Source of the DNA: Aplectana chamaeleonis
Lineage: Eukaryota > Nematoda > Chromadorea > Rhabditida > Cosmocercidae
Reading direction: 5' to 3'
Length of the DNA stretch: 64,000 nucleotides
Assembly (NCBI GenBank): GCA_029168955.1
Contig: JAPDOI010000009.1
Location: 4,333,001-4,397,000, forward strand
Under the pieces are notes generated by a model, which worked only from the letters and a program-made list of their open reading frames with translations, was not told the origin of the DNA and did not search any database. Numbering within the stretch: position 1 is the first letter of the stretch; the number at the start of each line of letters is the position of its first letter. Shown here in pieces: positions 61,001 to 64,000 of the stretch. Position numbers and translations under genes: made by a program.

Positions 61001-62397
61001 CGGGGGCGACCGACGCTGCTTAAAGGGCGACGAGGGGCACCGCAGAGTGTATTGACGCCGCGACGGCCCCGCATCACTGCTAGCGAGCGGCAACCGACGC
61101 CGCGACGATAATGTTTCGAAACATTTTTGTCGCCGTGTCAAGGCTGACTCTCGGCGACCACTCGCCGGTCTCTGAAACTCTGCAGACCCCTACAGACGAC
61201 AAGAGTGACGCAGACCGTCAGACTCCGGCGCTCGACCTGCAGGTCGCCTCCATGTGACCACCGCGATTTCCTGAGTGGGGATGAGTGGTCGATCAAAGAT
61301 CGATTCTTTCTTATTTACTGCCAATGCGCTGCACAAGTGAGGCGCTATTCATACTATTCAACGCCAGCGCGGAACGCGCGTGCCGCACTGGCGTGGCGTT
61401 TGTGTATCAATACTTTCTACGCGCGTAACGCGTGTGCGGCGTTTCGGAGACTATGAATACTCCAGCGGCGACGCCATGGCAGAGCGGTGAAGCTGGAATG
61501 AATGAGACGATCGATAAATAATATCAGTGGATGAAAACGCCAAGGCTTTCCGGGTGGCAGTATGAATACTGCAGTGGCGACGCCCTGGCGGAGCAAGCAG
61601 GGCCTGACGCGCGTGCCGCGCGGGCGGGGCGTCAAGCCATTCATACACAAAAGCCACGCCAGCGCGGCACGCGCGTGCCGCGCTGGCGTTGAGTAGTATG
61701 AATAGCGCCTGATCTGGCGTGATTCGAAACGCTTGAACTTGGGCGGGCAGGAGAACGGATGAAGTGCGAGAGGATTCGGTGGGCAAGTCTCTGTTGGTTT
61801 ATTTATGGTTCCTGCTGCATTCCGGTCCTGCCGCGTGGAATTTCTACACCTTTACGTTCACTTTTCTTAGTCATTCTCTTTAGACTCACAAGACTGTGCT
61901 CGCTGCTTGGTGGGATTATTACTTGTAGTTTGTTTTCTTCATGAAAAAATGTTTTATTTTATGTGCCGTGTTTTTTCATTATGGCTTTCATAACTCTAAA
62001 AAGTTTTTTATCGATTGTTTTTCTGTGTTCGTGTCAATCGTTTGACGGGAAGGTTCTGGCCCGTGGACAAAGCGGGAATCGGGATAACTATGAAACATCT
62101 TCGCGAGTTTTTCAAAGATTTTCTGCACAAAACCTTTTGGGTAATCCTCTCCCCCCCCCCACCAACTAGGATAGAGCCGTGACACCTCAATGCCCTGGTT
62201 ACCAGTCGTTCTAGGAAACTTTTGTGCACAGCATAGGAATCTCCTTGTAAGAAGTACCTACCTTTGTCGTGTTCCTCGTGTCGAGTGACTGCTGAAAGAT
62301 AGGTAGGAAAGCATCAAAAATGCGCCAATACAAGCGCAACTGACTGTCTTCATACCTTGACATATTCGGATGCTTTGCTCCGGCTTGTCTCCGTCAT
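26387..62397 (-). CDS. White-type ABCG half-transporter, 21 exons, 652 aa
   Basis: Twenty-one minus-strand exons with GT-AG junctions and fully consistent phase sum to 1959 nt. Order: N-terminal tail, nucleotide-binding domain, linker, then six-helix membrane domain, the reverse (NBD-TMD) layout that defines ABCG. Motifs: Walker [10 protein letters not shown] (Lys110), Q-loop AYVQQIDLF, signature ISVGEKKRL, Walker [13 protein letters not shown] (Asp237), H-loop VIHQPGS (His270), TIRDPVLL before TM1, and a glycosylatable NNTVYC in the last outer loop. It matches the Drosophila white family better than other ABCGs by eye (RLAFASE, YVQQxDLF, HQP, NPADHV). Such proteins dimerise and export small metabolites or lipids; the substrate cannot be read from sequence. 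Its introns contain a Penelope element, a mariner and many MITEs. Confidence 0.94.
27350..27457 (-). mobile_element. Possible tRNA-derived SINE fragment
   Basis: Read on the minus strand, CGGCTGGCCGTGCGG resembles a pol III A box and GGGCTTCGATCACG a B box, about 30-40 nt apart. A second copy lies at about 53665-53790 with shared flanks (GGACGGGG near the other end). Mariner copy 2 is inserted directly beside this copy. The tRNA origin is only suggested by the boxes. Confidence 0.35.
27462..28706 (-). mobile_element. Mariner element, copy 2, in ABCG intron 20
   Basis: TA flanks both ends. The TIRs CCAGGTTGTCCAATAATTCT (left) and the inverted CCAGGCCGTCCAATAATTCC (right) are nearly identical to copy 1. 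It is oriented with its transposase on the minus strand, the same strand as the host gene. Confidence 0.93.
27530..28539 (-). pseudogene. Mariner transposase, inactivated by stop and frameshift
   Basis: The N-terminal 232 codons are open from MDQGRIRTF to KRLRRA, where TAA (about 27843) replaces a sense codon. A one-base deletion relative to copy 1, shortly before the third catalytic Asp (about 27730), then shifts the frame, and the C-terminus is found in another frame to YIVD. The first catalytic Asp is replaced by Asn (TGNESW). Unlike copy 1, codon 29 is still a sense codon. Confidence 0.92.
29336..29404. repeat. Fragment of the CAAACTCGGT palindrome family
   Basis: GAGCAAACTCGGTATGGCAT pairs with ATGGCATATGCGCACCGAGT as a hairpin. 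It is a diverged relative of the core of 55106-55263. It lies in ABCG intron 20. Confidence 0.5.
30473..30890. mobile_element. Foldback MITE with ~110-bp inverted arms, ABCG intron 19
   Basis: The left arm (TTTTATAGTCCGCCCACCGT, GCGCGAGATCTCA, AAAAAGTCGGCCCCGCCC) and right arm (GGGCGGGGCCGACTTTTT, TGAGATCTCGCGC, GTGAGCGGACTACAAT) are inverted copies. The right end is followed by TTAA. A partial relative begins at 63867, at the window's right edge. Confidence 0.7.
31028..31100. repeat. Three-copy minisatellite, ~27-bp unit
   Basis: The unit GGCGGGGTTCCACAGGCAAA is repeated about three times with small changes, in ABCG intron 19. Confidence 0.6.
31567..31682. mobile_element. Very short member of the AGGCAGTGTTC MITE family
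   Basis: AGAGGCAGTGTTCTCATAAT at the left and ATCGCAAACACTGCCT at the right are the family TIRs, only about 115 bp apart. It is a deletion derivative in intron 19. Confidence 0.5.
32149..32390. mobile_element. MITE related to 16042-16165, ABCG intron 18
   Basis: AGGCAGGGGTTATGCTTTCT pairs imperfectly with GGAGGTATGATCCTTGCCT. The interior has CCTGTCGATATTGATGG and the phrase TCTCTTCGTTTTCC also seen at about 9120. Confidence 0.5.
33621..34012 (-). repeat. Inverted 5' pseudo-LTR copy of the Penelope element
   Basis: This segment is the reverse complement of about 34118-34525 and of the matching part of the 3' pseudo-LTR. With its neighbour it forms a long hairpin with a loop of about 105 nt (34013-34117). 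It includes a minus-strand hammerhead-like motif at 33671-33707. Confidence 0.85.
33671..33707 (-). ncRNA. Hammerhead ribozyme-like motif (inverted pseudo-LTR copy)
   Basis: On the minus strand the sequence is the same as in the two direct copies: GGCC(T) stem, CTGAAGA core, GAC...GTC stem, GAAAC, then GTC and AGGCC. Confidence 0.6.
34012..34562 (+). repeat. 5' pseudo-LTR of the Penelope element (direct copy)
   Basis: It repeats 37016-37577, including the last roughly 65 codons and stop region of the endonuclease frame, so the 5' copy carries a useless tail of the gene. Differences include TATTTGATCC against TTTTGGATCC and a few indels. Confidence 0.88.
34440..34476 (+). ncRNA. Type I hammerhead ribozyme-like motif, 5' pseudo-LTR
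   Basis: In order: GGCCT (stem I strand), CTGAAGA (core CUGANGA), an extra A, GAC-GTAAA-GTC (stem II hairpin), GAAA, the palindrome ACGT in place of a full stem III, cleavage triplet GTC, then AGGCC completing stem I. The predicted cut is after 34471. Penelope elements are known to carry type I hammerheads with very short stem III that act as dimers. The extra A before stem II is a departure from the textbook core. Confidence 0.68.
34754..37210 (+). CDS. Penelope polyprotein: reverse transcriptase + GIY-YIG endonuclease
   Basis: The frame is open from about 34460. The first ATG is at 34754, giving 818 aa, and codons before it could be used only with a non-ATG start (the GTG at 34634 is not a normal eukaryotic start). 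RT motifs: FYSLIKTHK, motif [11 protein letters not shown] (plus position about 35955), [14 protein letters not shown], and the catalytic YIDD in YCRYIDDCF (about 36240-36260). A Cys-rich [12 protein letters not shown] precedes the endonuclease. The GIY-YIG motif reads [11 protein letters not shown] then YIGESGR, with the later Arg/His (RLKEHL) and Glu (LEAFWI) also present. No stop or frameshift interrupts it, so it may be active. It would copy RNA into the genome by target-primed synthesis. Confidence 0.93.
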   Translation: MIVNIYRSILRVVIRENQRVLYSCILRCTSKEQACRRLLPEQTWRRLEGESRTICDSVRSRAKSRLCAKYDALMGSSRSHSDRGERSHVNNHQATGISNATVENRRTRVTVIGDAQISENIVNFLSLGPSFAPTQNINAFTFRKVVGGLQKVKDMLRIRANNNNLASAGNSTDRQFPIVPFPSSFYREPNPVPESDAKFRILSTGVLGMLNRFRGFRSTNLTHEQWQGFDEVRELRSNGTLRIPVSDKGGEFVVIPQSLDREITELHLRDTSTYQLSSATEFAAQCRRLNHVWMTIGKSAGLNARFLGRLRSDNASCPVFYSLIKTHKITSQEMSSMLAETYKIRPIISCVGGPTDRISWFLNTIVNQLLTFIPSHLPSTNRFLEMLRNSNPDDNCVTESFDVTSLYTNVQNDEALQALSELLDRHVGDVVTFGLCKRVIMTLVKECLSCNIFKWAGTYFSQIRGLAMGQRLAPVLAICFMSRIERPILEHRPLLYCRYIDDCFIMTSTQSEMDECFRILNAQSHTIRLTREVPQEGWLPFLNTQVKVCNGDFSVKWYRKPSSKNILLHATSSHPRAAKRAVVKNMFHTATGVCTGEAERQESRSMAVEIAAMNGYVTPEYGRRAHDVSRNTERRNKIPLCIPFFSDRVSDAIQQCIVRAQLNDDVALVNIPNDSIKRQLVRNRIYDRCCTTDGCIVCPYARLGDCYQVGTIYQLECQTCNATYIGESGRVLAIRLKEHLAGKRRNDPRTLLGRHRTENHSGDDYDIRCTILACESEISARKTLEAFWIHVKNPLMNSRVERPMITSDLLPFVQHCEL
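37016..37577 (+). repeat. 3' pseudo-LTR of the Penelope element
   Basis: The direct repeat of 34012-34562 overlaps the end of the coding frame (stop at 37208-37210) and runs to the target duplication. It contains the third hammerhead-like motif. Confidence 0.88.
37448..37484 (+). ncRNA. Type I hammerhead ribozyme-like motif, 3' pseudo-LTR
   Basis: Identical in core and stems to 34440-34476, with predicted cleavage after 37479. Two direct copies flanking the coding region would release a unit-length RNA if both cut. Confidence 0.68.
38370..38519. mobile_element. Palindromic derivative of the large foldback element
   Basis: AACATCGGCGTGGATCCTGA at the left pairs with GGATCCATGCCGACGTTATG at the right, with GTGCACCTATGTTATAGCAC at the centre. 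It is made only of the outer ends of the 9975-11575 type. It lies in ABCG intron 18, about 160 bp from exon 18. Confidence 0.65.
39906..40393. mobile_element. TTAA-type MITE (AGGCAGTGTTC family), ABCG intron 14
   Basis: AGGCAGTGTTCACGATGAAA and TTTATCGTGAACACTGCCT are the inverted ends, flanked by TTGA and TTAA. The interior has GGTGGACGAGTTGTCCGAGG and the AGCTCGAAGTGGCAAC-like words of the family. Confidence 0.75.
40620..41940. repeat. Long inverted repeat with tandemly repeated arms
   Basis: The left arm (40620-41310) contains about four 140-150 bp units, each with TTTTTCGTCCATAAC-like, GAAGATAG and AATTCCGCGTCGAAT-like words. The right arm (41505-41940) carries the same unit inverted. 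The centre (41308-41510) is a second palindrome: CCAGGTCGGTGGAGCCGA against TCGGCTCCACCGACCTG. It lies in ABCG intron 14. No coding content is seen. Confidence 0.65.
42925..44190 (-). pseudogene. Older mariner transposase remnant, broken and interrupted
   Basis: Minus-strand pieces: an N-terminal helix-turn-helix part from 44175 ([28 protein letters not shown], SGRPSTL), a second part near 43510-43385 ([20 protein letters not shown]), and the C-terminus 43190-42934 ([20 protein letters not shown] to EEYIID). The first gap is a MITE insertion (43529-43963). The second gap removes the segment with the first two catalytic Asp and contains unrelated sequence. It is a different mariner lineage from copies 1 and 2. 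It lies in ABCG intron 13. Confidence 0.8.
43529..43963. mobile_element. MITE (AGGCTCCGTCCATA ends) inside the old mariner
   Basis: AGGCTCCGTCCATACGTGGC at the left pairs with GCCACGTATGGACGCTGCCT at the right. The mariner frame resumes on either side. Elements with the same AGGCTCCGTCCATA ends occur at 63319-63485. Confidence 0.7.
44680..44880. repeat. GC-rich repeat with GACCGC/GCGGTC words
   Basis: CGGACAGAAAATAGGGCTGACCGCTCGC opens the segment, which then repeats GTTCCGACCGC-type words. A related inverted segment is 49815-50065. A perfect small hairpin (ACTGGCTATT...AATAGCCAGT) follows at 44938-44967. Confidence 0.5.
45425..45605 (-). mobile_element. 5'-truncated LINE (non-LTR) 3' end
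   Basis: The minus strand reads [20 protein letters not shown] and then a stop, resembling the C-terminus of nematode LINE polymerases. It is followed by TAAGTAAGTCAAGTAAGTCA, a short tandem tail like those of RTE-type elements. Nothing upstream matches, so it is a truncated insertion in ABCG intron 13. Confidence 0.45.
45796..46283. mobile_element. TTAA-flanked MITE, ABCG intron 13
   Basis: TTAA followed by AGGCAG and a diverged AAAAAGTTCACGATGA at the left; GTGAACACTGCCT followed by TTAA at the right. Confidence 0.65.
46290..48735. other. ABCG intron 13 stretch with no recognised element
   Basis: This AT-rich segment holds no supported exon or repeat. The longest frame (46794-47129, plus) has no motif. 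GAGCCGTGGCGCAGCAGTG at 46733 is faintly like a pol III A box but no B box follows. Confidence 0.4.
48740..49440. repeat. Tandem array, ~130-bp unit, about five copies
   Basis: Each unit contains CTGTCGAAGCCCCGCCCACA, GAACATTGAAAACTTGC and GACTTCCAGCCTGATTACCC. Copies at the left are more diverged. It lies in ABCG intron 13. Confidence 0.75.
49815..50065. repeat. GC-rich repeat with TTGCGCGCGGTC words
   Basis: Six or more TTGCGCGCGGTC-like words in both orientations end in TGCCTATTTTCTGTCCGAGA. The family is shared with 44680-44880. Confidence 0.55.
50110..50946 (-). CDS. ABCG exons 11-13: linker between NBD and membrane domain
   Basis: Exons are 50946-50875 ([15 protein letters not shown]), 50568-50499 ([14 protein letters not shown]) and 50225-50110 ([18 protein letters not shown] then an acidic DDDEDQ). 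The MxxGKxxYFG and NPADHxI motifs are conserved in white/ABCG proteins. Exon phases 2, 0 and 2 match their neighbours. The short palindromic repeat 50298-50408 sits in intron 12. Confidence 0.9.
50298..50408. mobile_element. Palindromic mini-element in ABCG intron 12
   Basis: GATTTCGGTTATCAC at the left pairs with GTGATAATCGAAATC at the right. The interior CCGGTTATATTTCACCGAGG matches 8020-8115 and 20733-20822. Confidence 0.6.
51195..51316. mobile_element. Short MITE (GACCGGGATCATACTTC ends), ABCG intron 10
   Basis: GACCGGGATCATACTTCC pairs with GGAAGTATGATCCCTGC. It matches 16042-16165 in length and interior pattern. Confidence 0.65.
51432..56110 (-). CDS. ABCG exons 6-10: ATP-binding domain
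   Basis: Exons are 56110-56001 (Walker A), 55944-55816 (Q-loop), 55725-55555 (signature), 54842-54771 (Walker B) and 51526-51432 (H-loop). Intron 5 is only 57 bp. The donor of exon 6 could instead be at 56007; both choices keep phase. The signature reads ISVGE where LSGGE is usual, so the second motif Gly is Val (residue 215). Intron 9 (54770-51527) contains a 45-bp minisatellite and a GC-rich foldback. All other catalytic motifs look intact. Confidence 0.92.
52015..52700. repeat. Minisatellite, ~43-bp unit, about 17 copies
   Basis: The unit carries CGCCGTAGAAAGTGTGCGGG followed by ACCCGAGTGAGAG. Units vary from about 38 to 46 bp, and degeneracy rises at the right end. The minus strand stays open for 253 codons across it, but the peptide is a repetitive low-complexity string and the array lies in ABCG intron 9, so I do not call it a gene. 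Confidence 0.88.
53373..53646. mobile_element. GC-rich foldback, ~70-bp inverted arms, ABCG intron 9
   Basis: CCGAATGAGAATGGCGGCCC at the left pairs with GGCCGCCATTCTCATTCGG at the right, and the arms continue through CGTGCTTGGCAGGCGGCCGT. It is non-coding, although frames stay open on both strands. Confidence 0.7.
53665..53790 (-). mobile_element. Second copy of the SINE-like sequence
   Basis: On the minus strand, CGGCTGGCCGTGCGGAG and GGGGTTTCGATTTG occupy A-box-like and B-box-like positions, as at 27350-27457. Confidence 0.35.
53800..54760. repeat. Interspersed repeat family, ABCG intron 9
   Basis: TACGGTAGATTACGGTA, CTACCGTATACCCACCGTAA and GAGATACCAACGATACTAGT occur here and, with changes, at 7440-7935, 10680-11220 and around 51590-51660. 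It ends right beside exon 9. Confidence 0.5.
55106..55263. mobile_element. Near-perfect ~150-bp palindromic element, ABCG intron 8
   Basis: TCGGCATGGATCCCGAAGAG at the left pairs with CTCTTCAGGATCCATGCCGA at the right; the inner arms AAGGTTGGCGCAAACTCGGT and ACCGAGTTTGCGCCAACCT flank a tiny centre. It is the best-preserved short derivative of the 9975-11575 foldback. Confidence 0.8.
56168..62397 (-). CDS. ABCG exons 1-5: start codon and N-terminal tail
   Basis: Exons are 62397-62356 ([14 protein letters not shown]), 62291-62262 ([10 protein letters not shown]), 58710-58672, 58477-58417 and 56263-56168. The ATG directly follows CTTTTAG, compatible with a trans-splice acceptor. Exon 4 carries an acidic stretch ending EKQPLLNK, and exon 5 reads [13 protein letters not shown], then RKVLHK leading into the NBD. 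Exons 1-3 are short and rest mainly on splice signals and phase, so they are less secure than the rest. Intron 2 is 3.5 kb and holds three MITE-type elements. Confidence 0.78.
56588..57350. mobile_element. Foldback MITE with GTCGCTTCGAC words, ABCG intron 4
   Basis: The left end AAGCCCCATTCATAGCTGG pairs with the right end CCTGCTATGAATGAGCCTTT. Motifs such as GAAGCGACC recur internally at 57115-57200. Confidence 0.55.
57725..58412. mobile_element. Foldback element (copy of 6855 type), ABCG intron 4
   Basis: The ends TTACCGCTAGTAGGATTTGG and the inverted CCAAATCCAACGAATGGTTT match the 6855-7339 element, as do the interior ACTCGCTTCAAATTCAACTT and GTTGAGGGTTATCCAATGG. A (GA)n microsatellite interrupts it at 57955-58003. 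Its right edge touches the donor site of ABCG exon 4. Confidence 0.75.
57955..58003. repeat. (GA)n microsatellite
   Basis: An almost pure GA run followed by ACAGACAGACAG lies within the foldback element. Confidence 0.9.
58711..60284. other. ABCG intron 2, first part, nothing recognised
   Basis: No supported exon is seen. TTGCACTCGCTCAAG is directly repeated around 59535-59565. The region may be an old retroelement tail but no motif proves it. Confidence 0.35.
60285..60435. mobile_element. Short palindromic MITE, GCGGTGCCGAT ends, copy 2
   Basis: AAATACCGAGCGGTGCCGAT pairs with TCGGCACCGCTCGGTATTT. See the copy at 4450-4593. Confidence 0.75.
60920..61190. mobile_element. MITE with GGGGTCTGCAGAGT ends, ABCG intron 2
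   Basis: GGGGTCTGCAGAGT pairs with ACTCTGCAGACCCC. A direct copy at 63489-63760 is clearly related over the whole length (shared GCGTTGCTCGCAGCGACGA and CGAGCGGCAACCGACGCC). Confidence 0.8.
61339..61712. mobile_element. Foldback MITE, GGCGCTATTCATACT ends, ABCG intron 2
   Basis: GGCGCTATTCATACTATTCA with CGCCAGCGCGG at the left pairs with CCGCGCTGGCGTTGAGTAG and TATGAATAGCGCC at the right. A second, inner pair (ATGAATACTCCAGCGGCGAC) suggests two elements nested or fused. Confidence 0.7.
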
Positions 62398-62519
62398 CTA
62401 AAAGCCCAGTAGTCGCAGTCGCAGCAAGATAGAGTGACAATGAACCTCACTTCAATGCAGAATCTCAAATCGTCTGACTTGTTTGTTTTTCCATGATAAG
62501 AATTTGGAGTCATGTTTTA

Positions 62520-63146
62520 GGCCCCGGACAGAGTTGGTGCTATTTGCATTTGTATTCCCCCCGCACCCCCCCCCCCCACCCCCCCCAACACCCCCCCCGT
62601 CGATACGAAAGTTTAAAATGATGCAGTGAGGTTGAGAAAATCACTCGGTGCATCCAACTAGATATGACGATGATTACGTGGCCAACAGGATTGCACCTGT
62701 TCAGAGAAATAGTGAAGGAGAGTATGGTGAAGTAACGGAGGTAGCAGTAAGGTTAGCTTTCTAGTGATACGCAATGTTTTATCATAGGCCCGCCCACCCG
62801 GTGATTTTCTCATCCGCCGTCATCCACGTATTGCATGGATATCGATTGCGTCGGATACACCGAGTGATTTTCTCAACTTCACTCCATCATTTTAAACATA
62901 CGTATCGACCGGGGTGCGGGGTGTTGGGGAGTGCGGGAGGTGTTGAGGGGTGCGGGGGATACACCGAGTGATTTTCTCAGCTTCACTTCACCATGTTGTT
63001 CATACGTATCGACCTGGTGGGTGTTGGGGGGTGTTGTGGGGTGCGGGGGGGGGATACACCGAGTGATTTTTGCATCCCATTTCCAATGCATTCTGTGTGT
63101 ATCGACCGGGCTGGAGACGTCGGCTCATCCAATTATGACCGGGGCC
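62520..63146 (-). mobile_element. G/C-rich MITE, inverted copy of 493-1142
   Basis: Its minus strand matches 493-1142 along most of the length, including the TIR GGCCCCGGTCATAATTGG, the GATGATTACGTGGCCAACAG interior and the G-rich tracts. It lies just upstream of the ABCG start codon (62397), so it could be in the promoter region. Confidence 0.78.
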
Positions 63147-63318
63147 TTAGGCGAGCAATCGCCGTCTTCGCCCGTGTTATGGTAGGCGTGTGCTCTTTTT
63201 CAGGCTTAGGACGGCAGAAAGCTCAATTTTTCCATTTGCGATGCTCGCAGGAAGATGTCGAAGAGAAGGGCGCAGATTCGGAGGATCTATGAAGTCGAGT
63301 CACCGAAGCAGAACGCTG

Positions 63319-63485
63319 AGGCTCCGTCCATAGCAGACGTCCTAGCGTCAAGTGACCGTAAAGTGACGCTGGGGGTTTGCATCTTCAGCATTCGTTATTG
63401 ATCTGACTCCCCAGCGACTTCCCAGCGACCACTGCAGCCGGCCAGTTGACGCATTGCCGCTGGTCGTCTGCTATGGACGGAGCCT
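63319..63485. mobile_element. MITE with AGGCTCCGTCCATAGCAGAC ends
   Basis: AGGCTCCGTCCATAGCAGAC pairs with GTCTGCTATGGACGGAGCCT. Its right end is separated from the next element by AAA only. Confidence 0.75.
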
Positions 63486-63488
63486 AAA

Positions 63489-63760
63489 GGGGTCCGCAGA
63501 GTTTAGGTCGCGGCGTTGCTCGCAGCGACGAACAGCACTGGGTGATGTAATATCGATTACATTCGGCGACGATGGCGACCGACGCAGAGTGAAGGGCGAC
63601 GAGGGGGCACCGCAGAGTGTTTTGACGCGACGACGGCCCTTCATCACAGCCAGCGAGCGGCAACCGACGCCTCGACGATAATGGTCTGAAACATTTCTGT
63701 CGCCGCGTCAAAGCTGACGCTCGGCGACCACTTGCCGGTCTCTGCAACTCTGCAGACTCC
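63489..63760. mobile_element. MITE with GGGGTCYGCAGAGT ends, copy 2
   Basis: A direct copy of 60920-61190 with a slightly degenerate right end (ACTCTGCAGACTCC). Confidence 0.75.
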
Positions 63761-63866
63761 GTAAAAGGCTAGTCTTGCTCCTCTCCTCGCCATGGCGGCA
63801 ACGTTTGTACCGACCTTTCCAACATGATCTTTACTTCTCCATCATAAATTTCTTCCCGCTTAAAGG

Positions 63867-64000
63867 CTTAGTCCGAGCTCGTGGGTAAAATTTTATATTA
63901 TGGTCCAGCCGGATTGTGTAGCACCCCTGCCAGACGCGAAATCTCATTTTTCCGAAACGAGAAAAATCGAGCACCCTTTCCTTCCGCCCCCAAATCAGCA
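63867..64000. mobile_element. Partial MITE cut by the window end
   Basis: TTAA precedes AGGCTTAGTCCGAGCTCGTG. The following GTAAAATTTTATATTATGGTCC and CCTGCCAGACGCGAAATCTC match the arm of 30473-30890. Confidence 0.55.

Overview
The window is nuclear DNA from a nematode, most likely a clade V strongylid (hookworm-like) genome. The organism is inferred from very short introns (57-64 bp) beside multi-kilobase ones, TTTTCAG/TTTCAG-type splice acceptors, splice acceptors lying immediately upstream of start codons (as in trans-spliced genes), and a dense load of TIR/foldback elements. There is no operon-like prokaryotic organisation, and no rRNA, confident tRNA or CRISPR array.

Two host genes could be rebuilt exon by exon from splice sites with exact phase agreement; both lie on the minus strand. 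(1) A secreted class 3 lipase (10 exons, 17954 down to 8706, 369 aa) has a signal peptide and an S224-D282-H347 triad. (2) A white-type ABCG half-transporter (21 exons, 62397 down to 26387, 652 aa) has Walker A, Q-loop, signature, Walker B, H-loop and a C-terminal membrane domain; it spans 36 kb because its introns are full of transposons. A third, unidentified gene is represented only by its last two exons (3239 to 2837, minus).

Mobile DNA: an apparently intact Penelope-like retroelement (33621-37577; RT plus GIY-YIG endonuclease) sits antisense in ABCG intron 18 with a 13-bp target duplication and three hammerhead-ribozyme-like motifs in its pseudo-LTRs. Two GC-rich D,D34D mariner copies (18077-19327 and 27462-28706) are both inactivated; the first sits about 120 bp upstream of the lipase start codon. 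A third, older mariner (42925-44190) is interrupted by a MITE. A non-autonomous hAT element (14872-16508) with a perfect 8-bp target duplication lies in lipase intron 3. Many MITE/foldback families share TTAA-like or AAGGC-type ends and repeatedly abut each other.

Layout: 1-2836 GC-rich repeats and a G-rich MITE; 2837-3239 end of an unknown gene; 3240-8705 repeats; 8706-17954 lipase gene; 18077-19327 mariner in its 5' flank; 19328-26386 intergenic MITE cluster; 26387-62397 ABCG gene with nested elements; 62398-64000 more MITEs, including an inverted copy of the element at 493. Apart from sharing a strand there is no sign that the host genes are functionally linked. All gene models rest on reading splice signals by eye and on family motif recognition; no alignment or transcript evidence was available.
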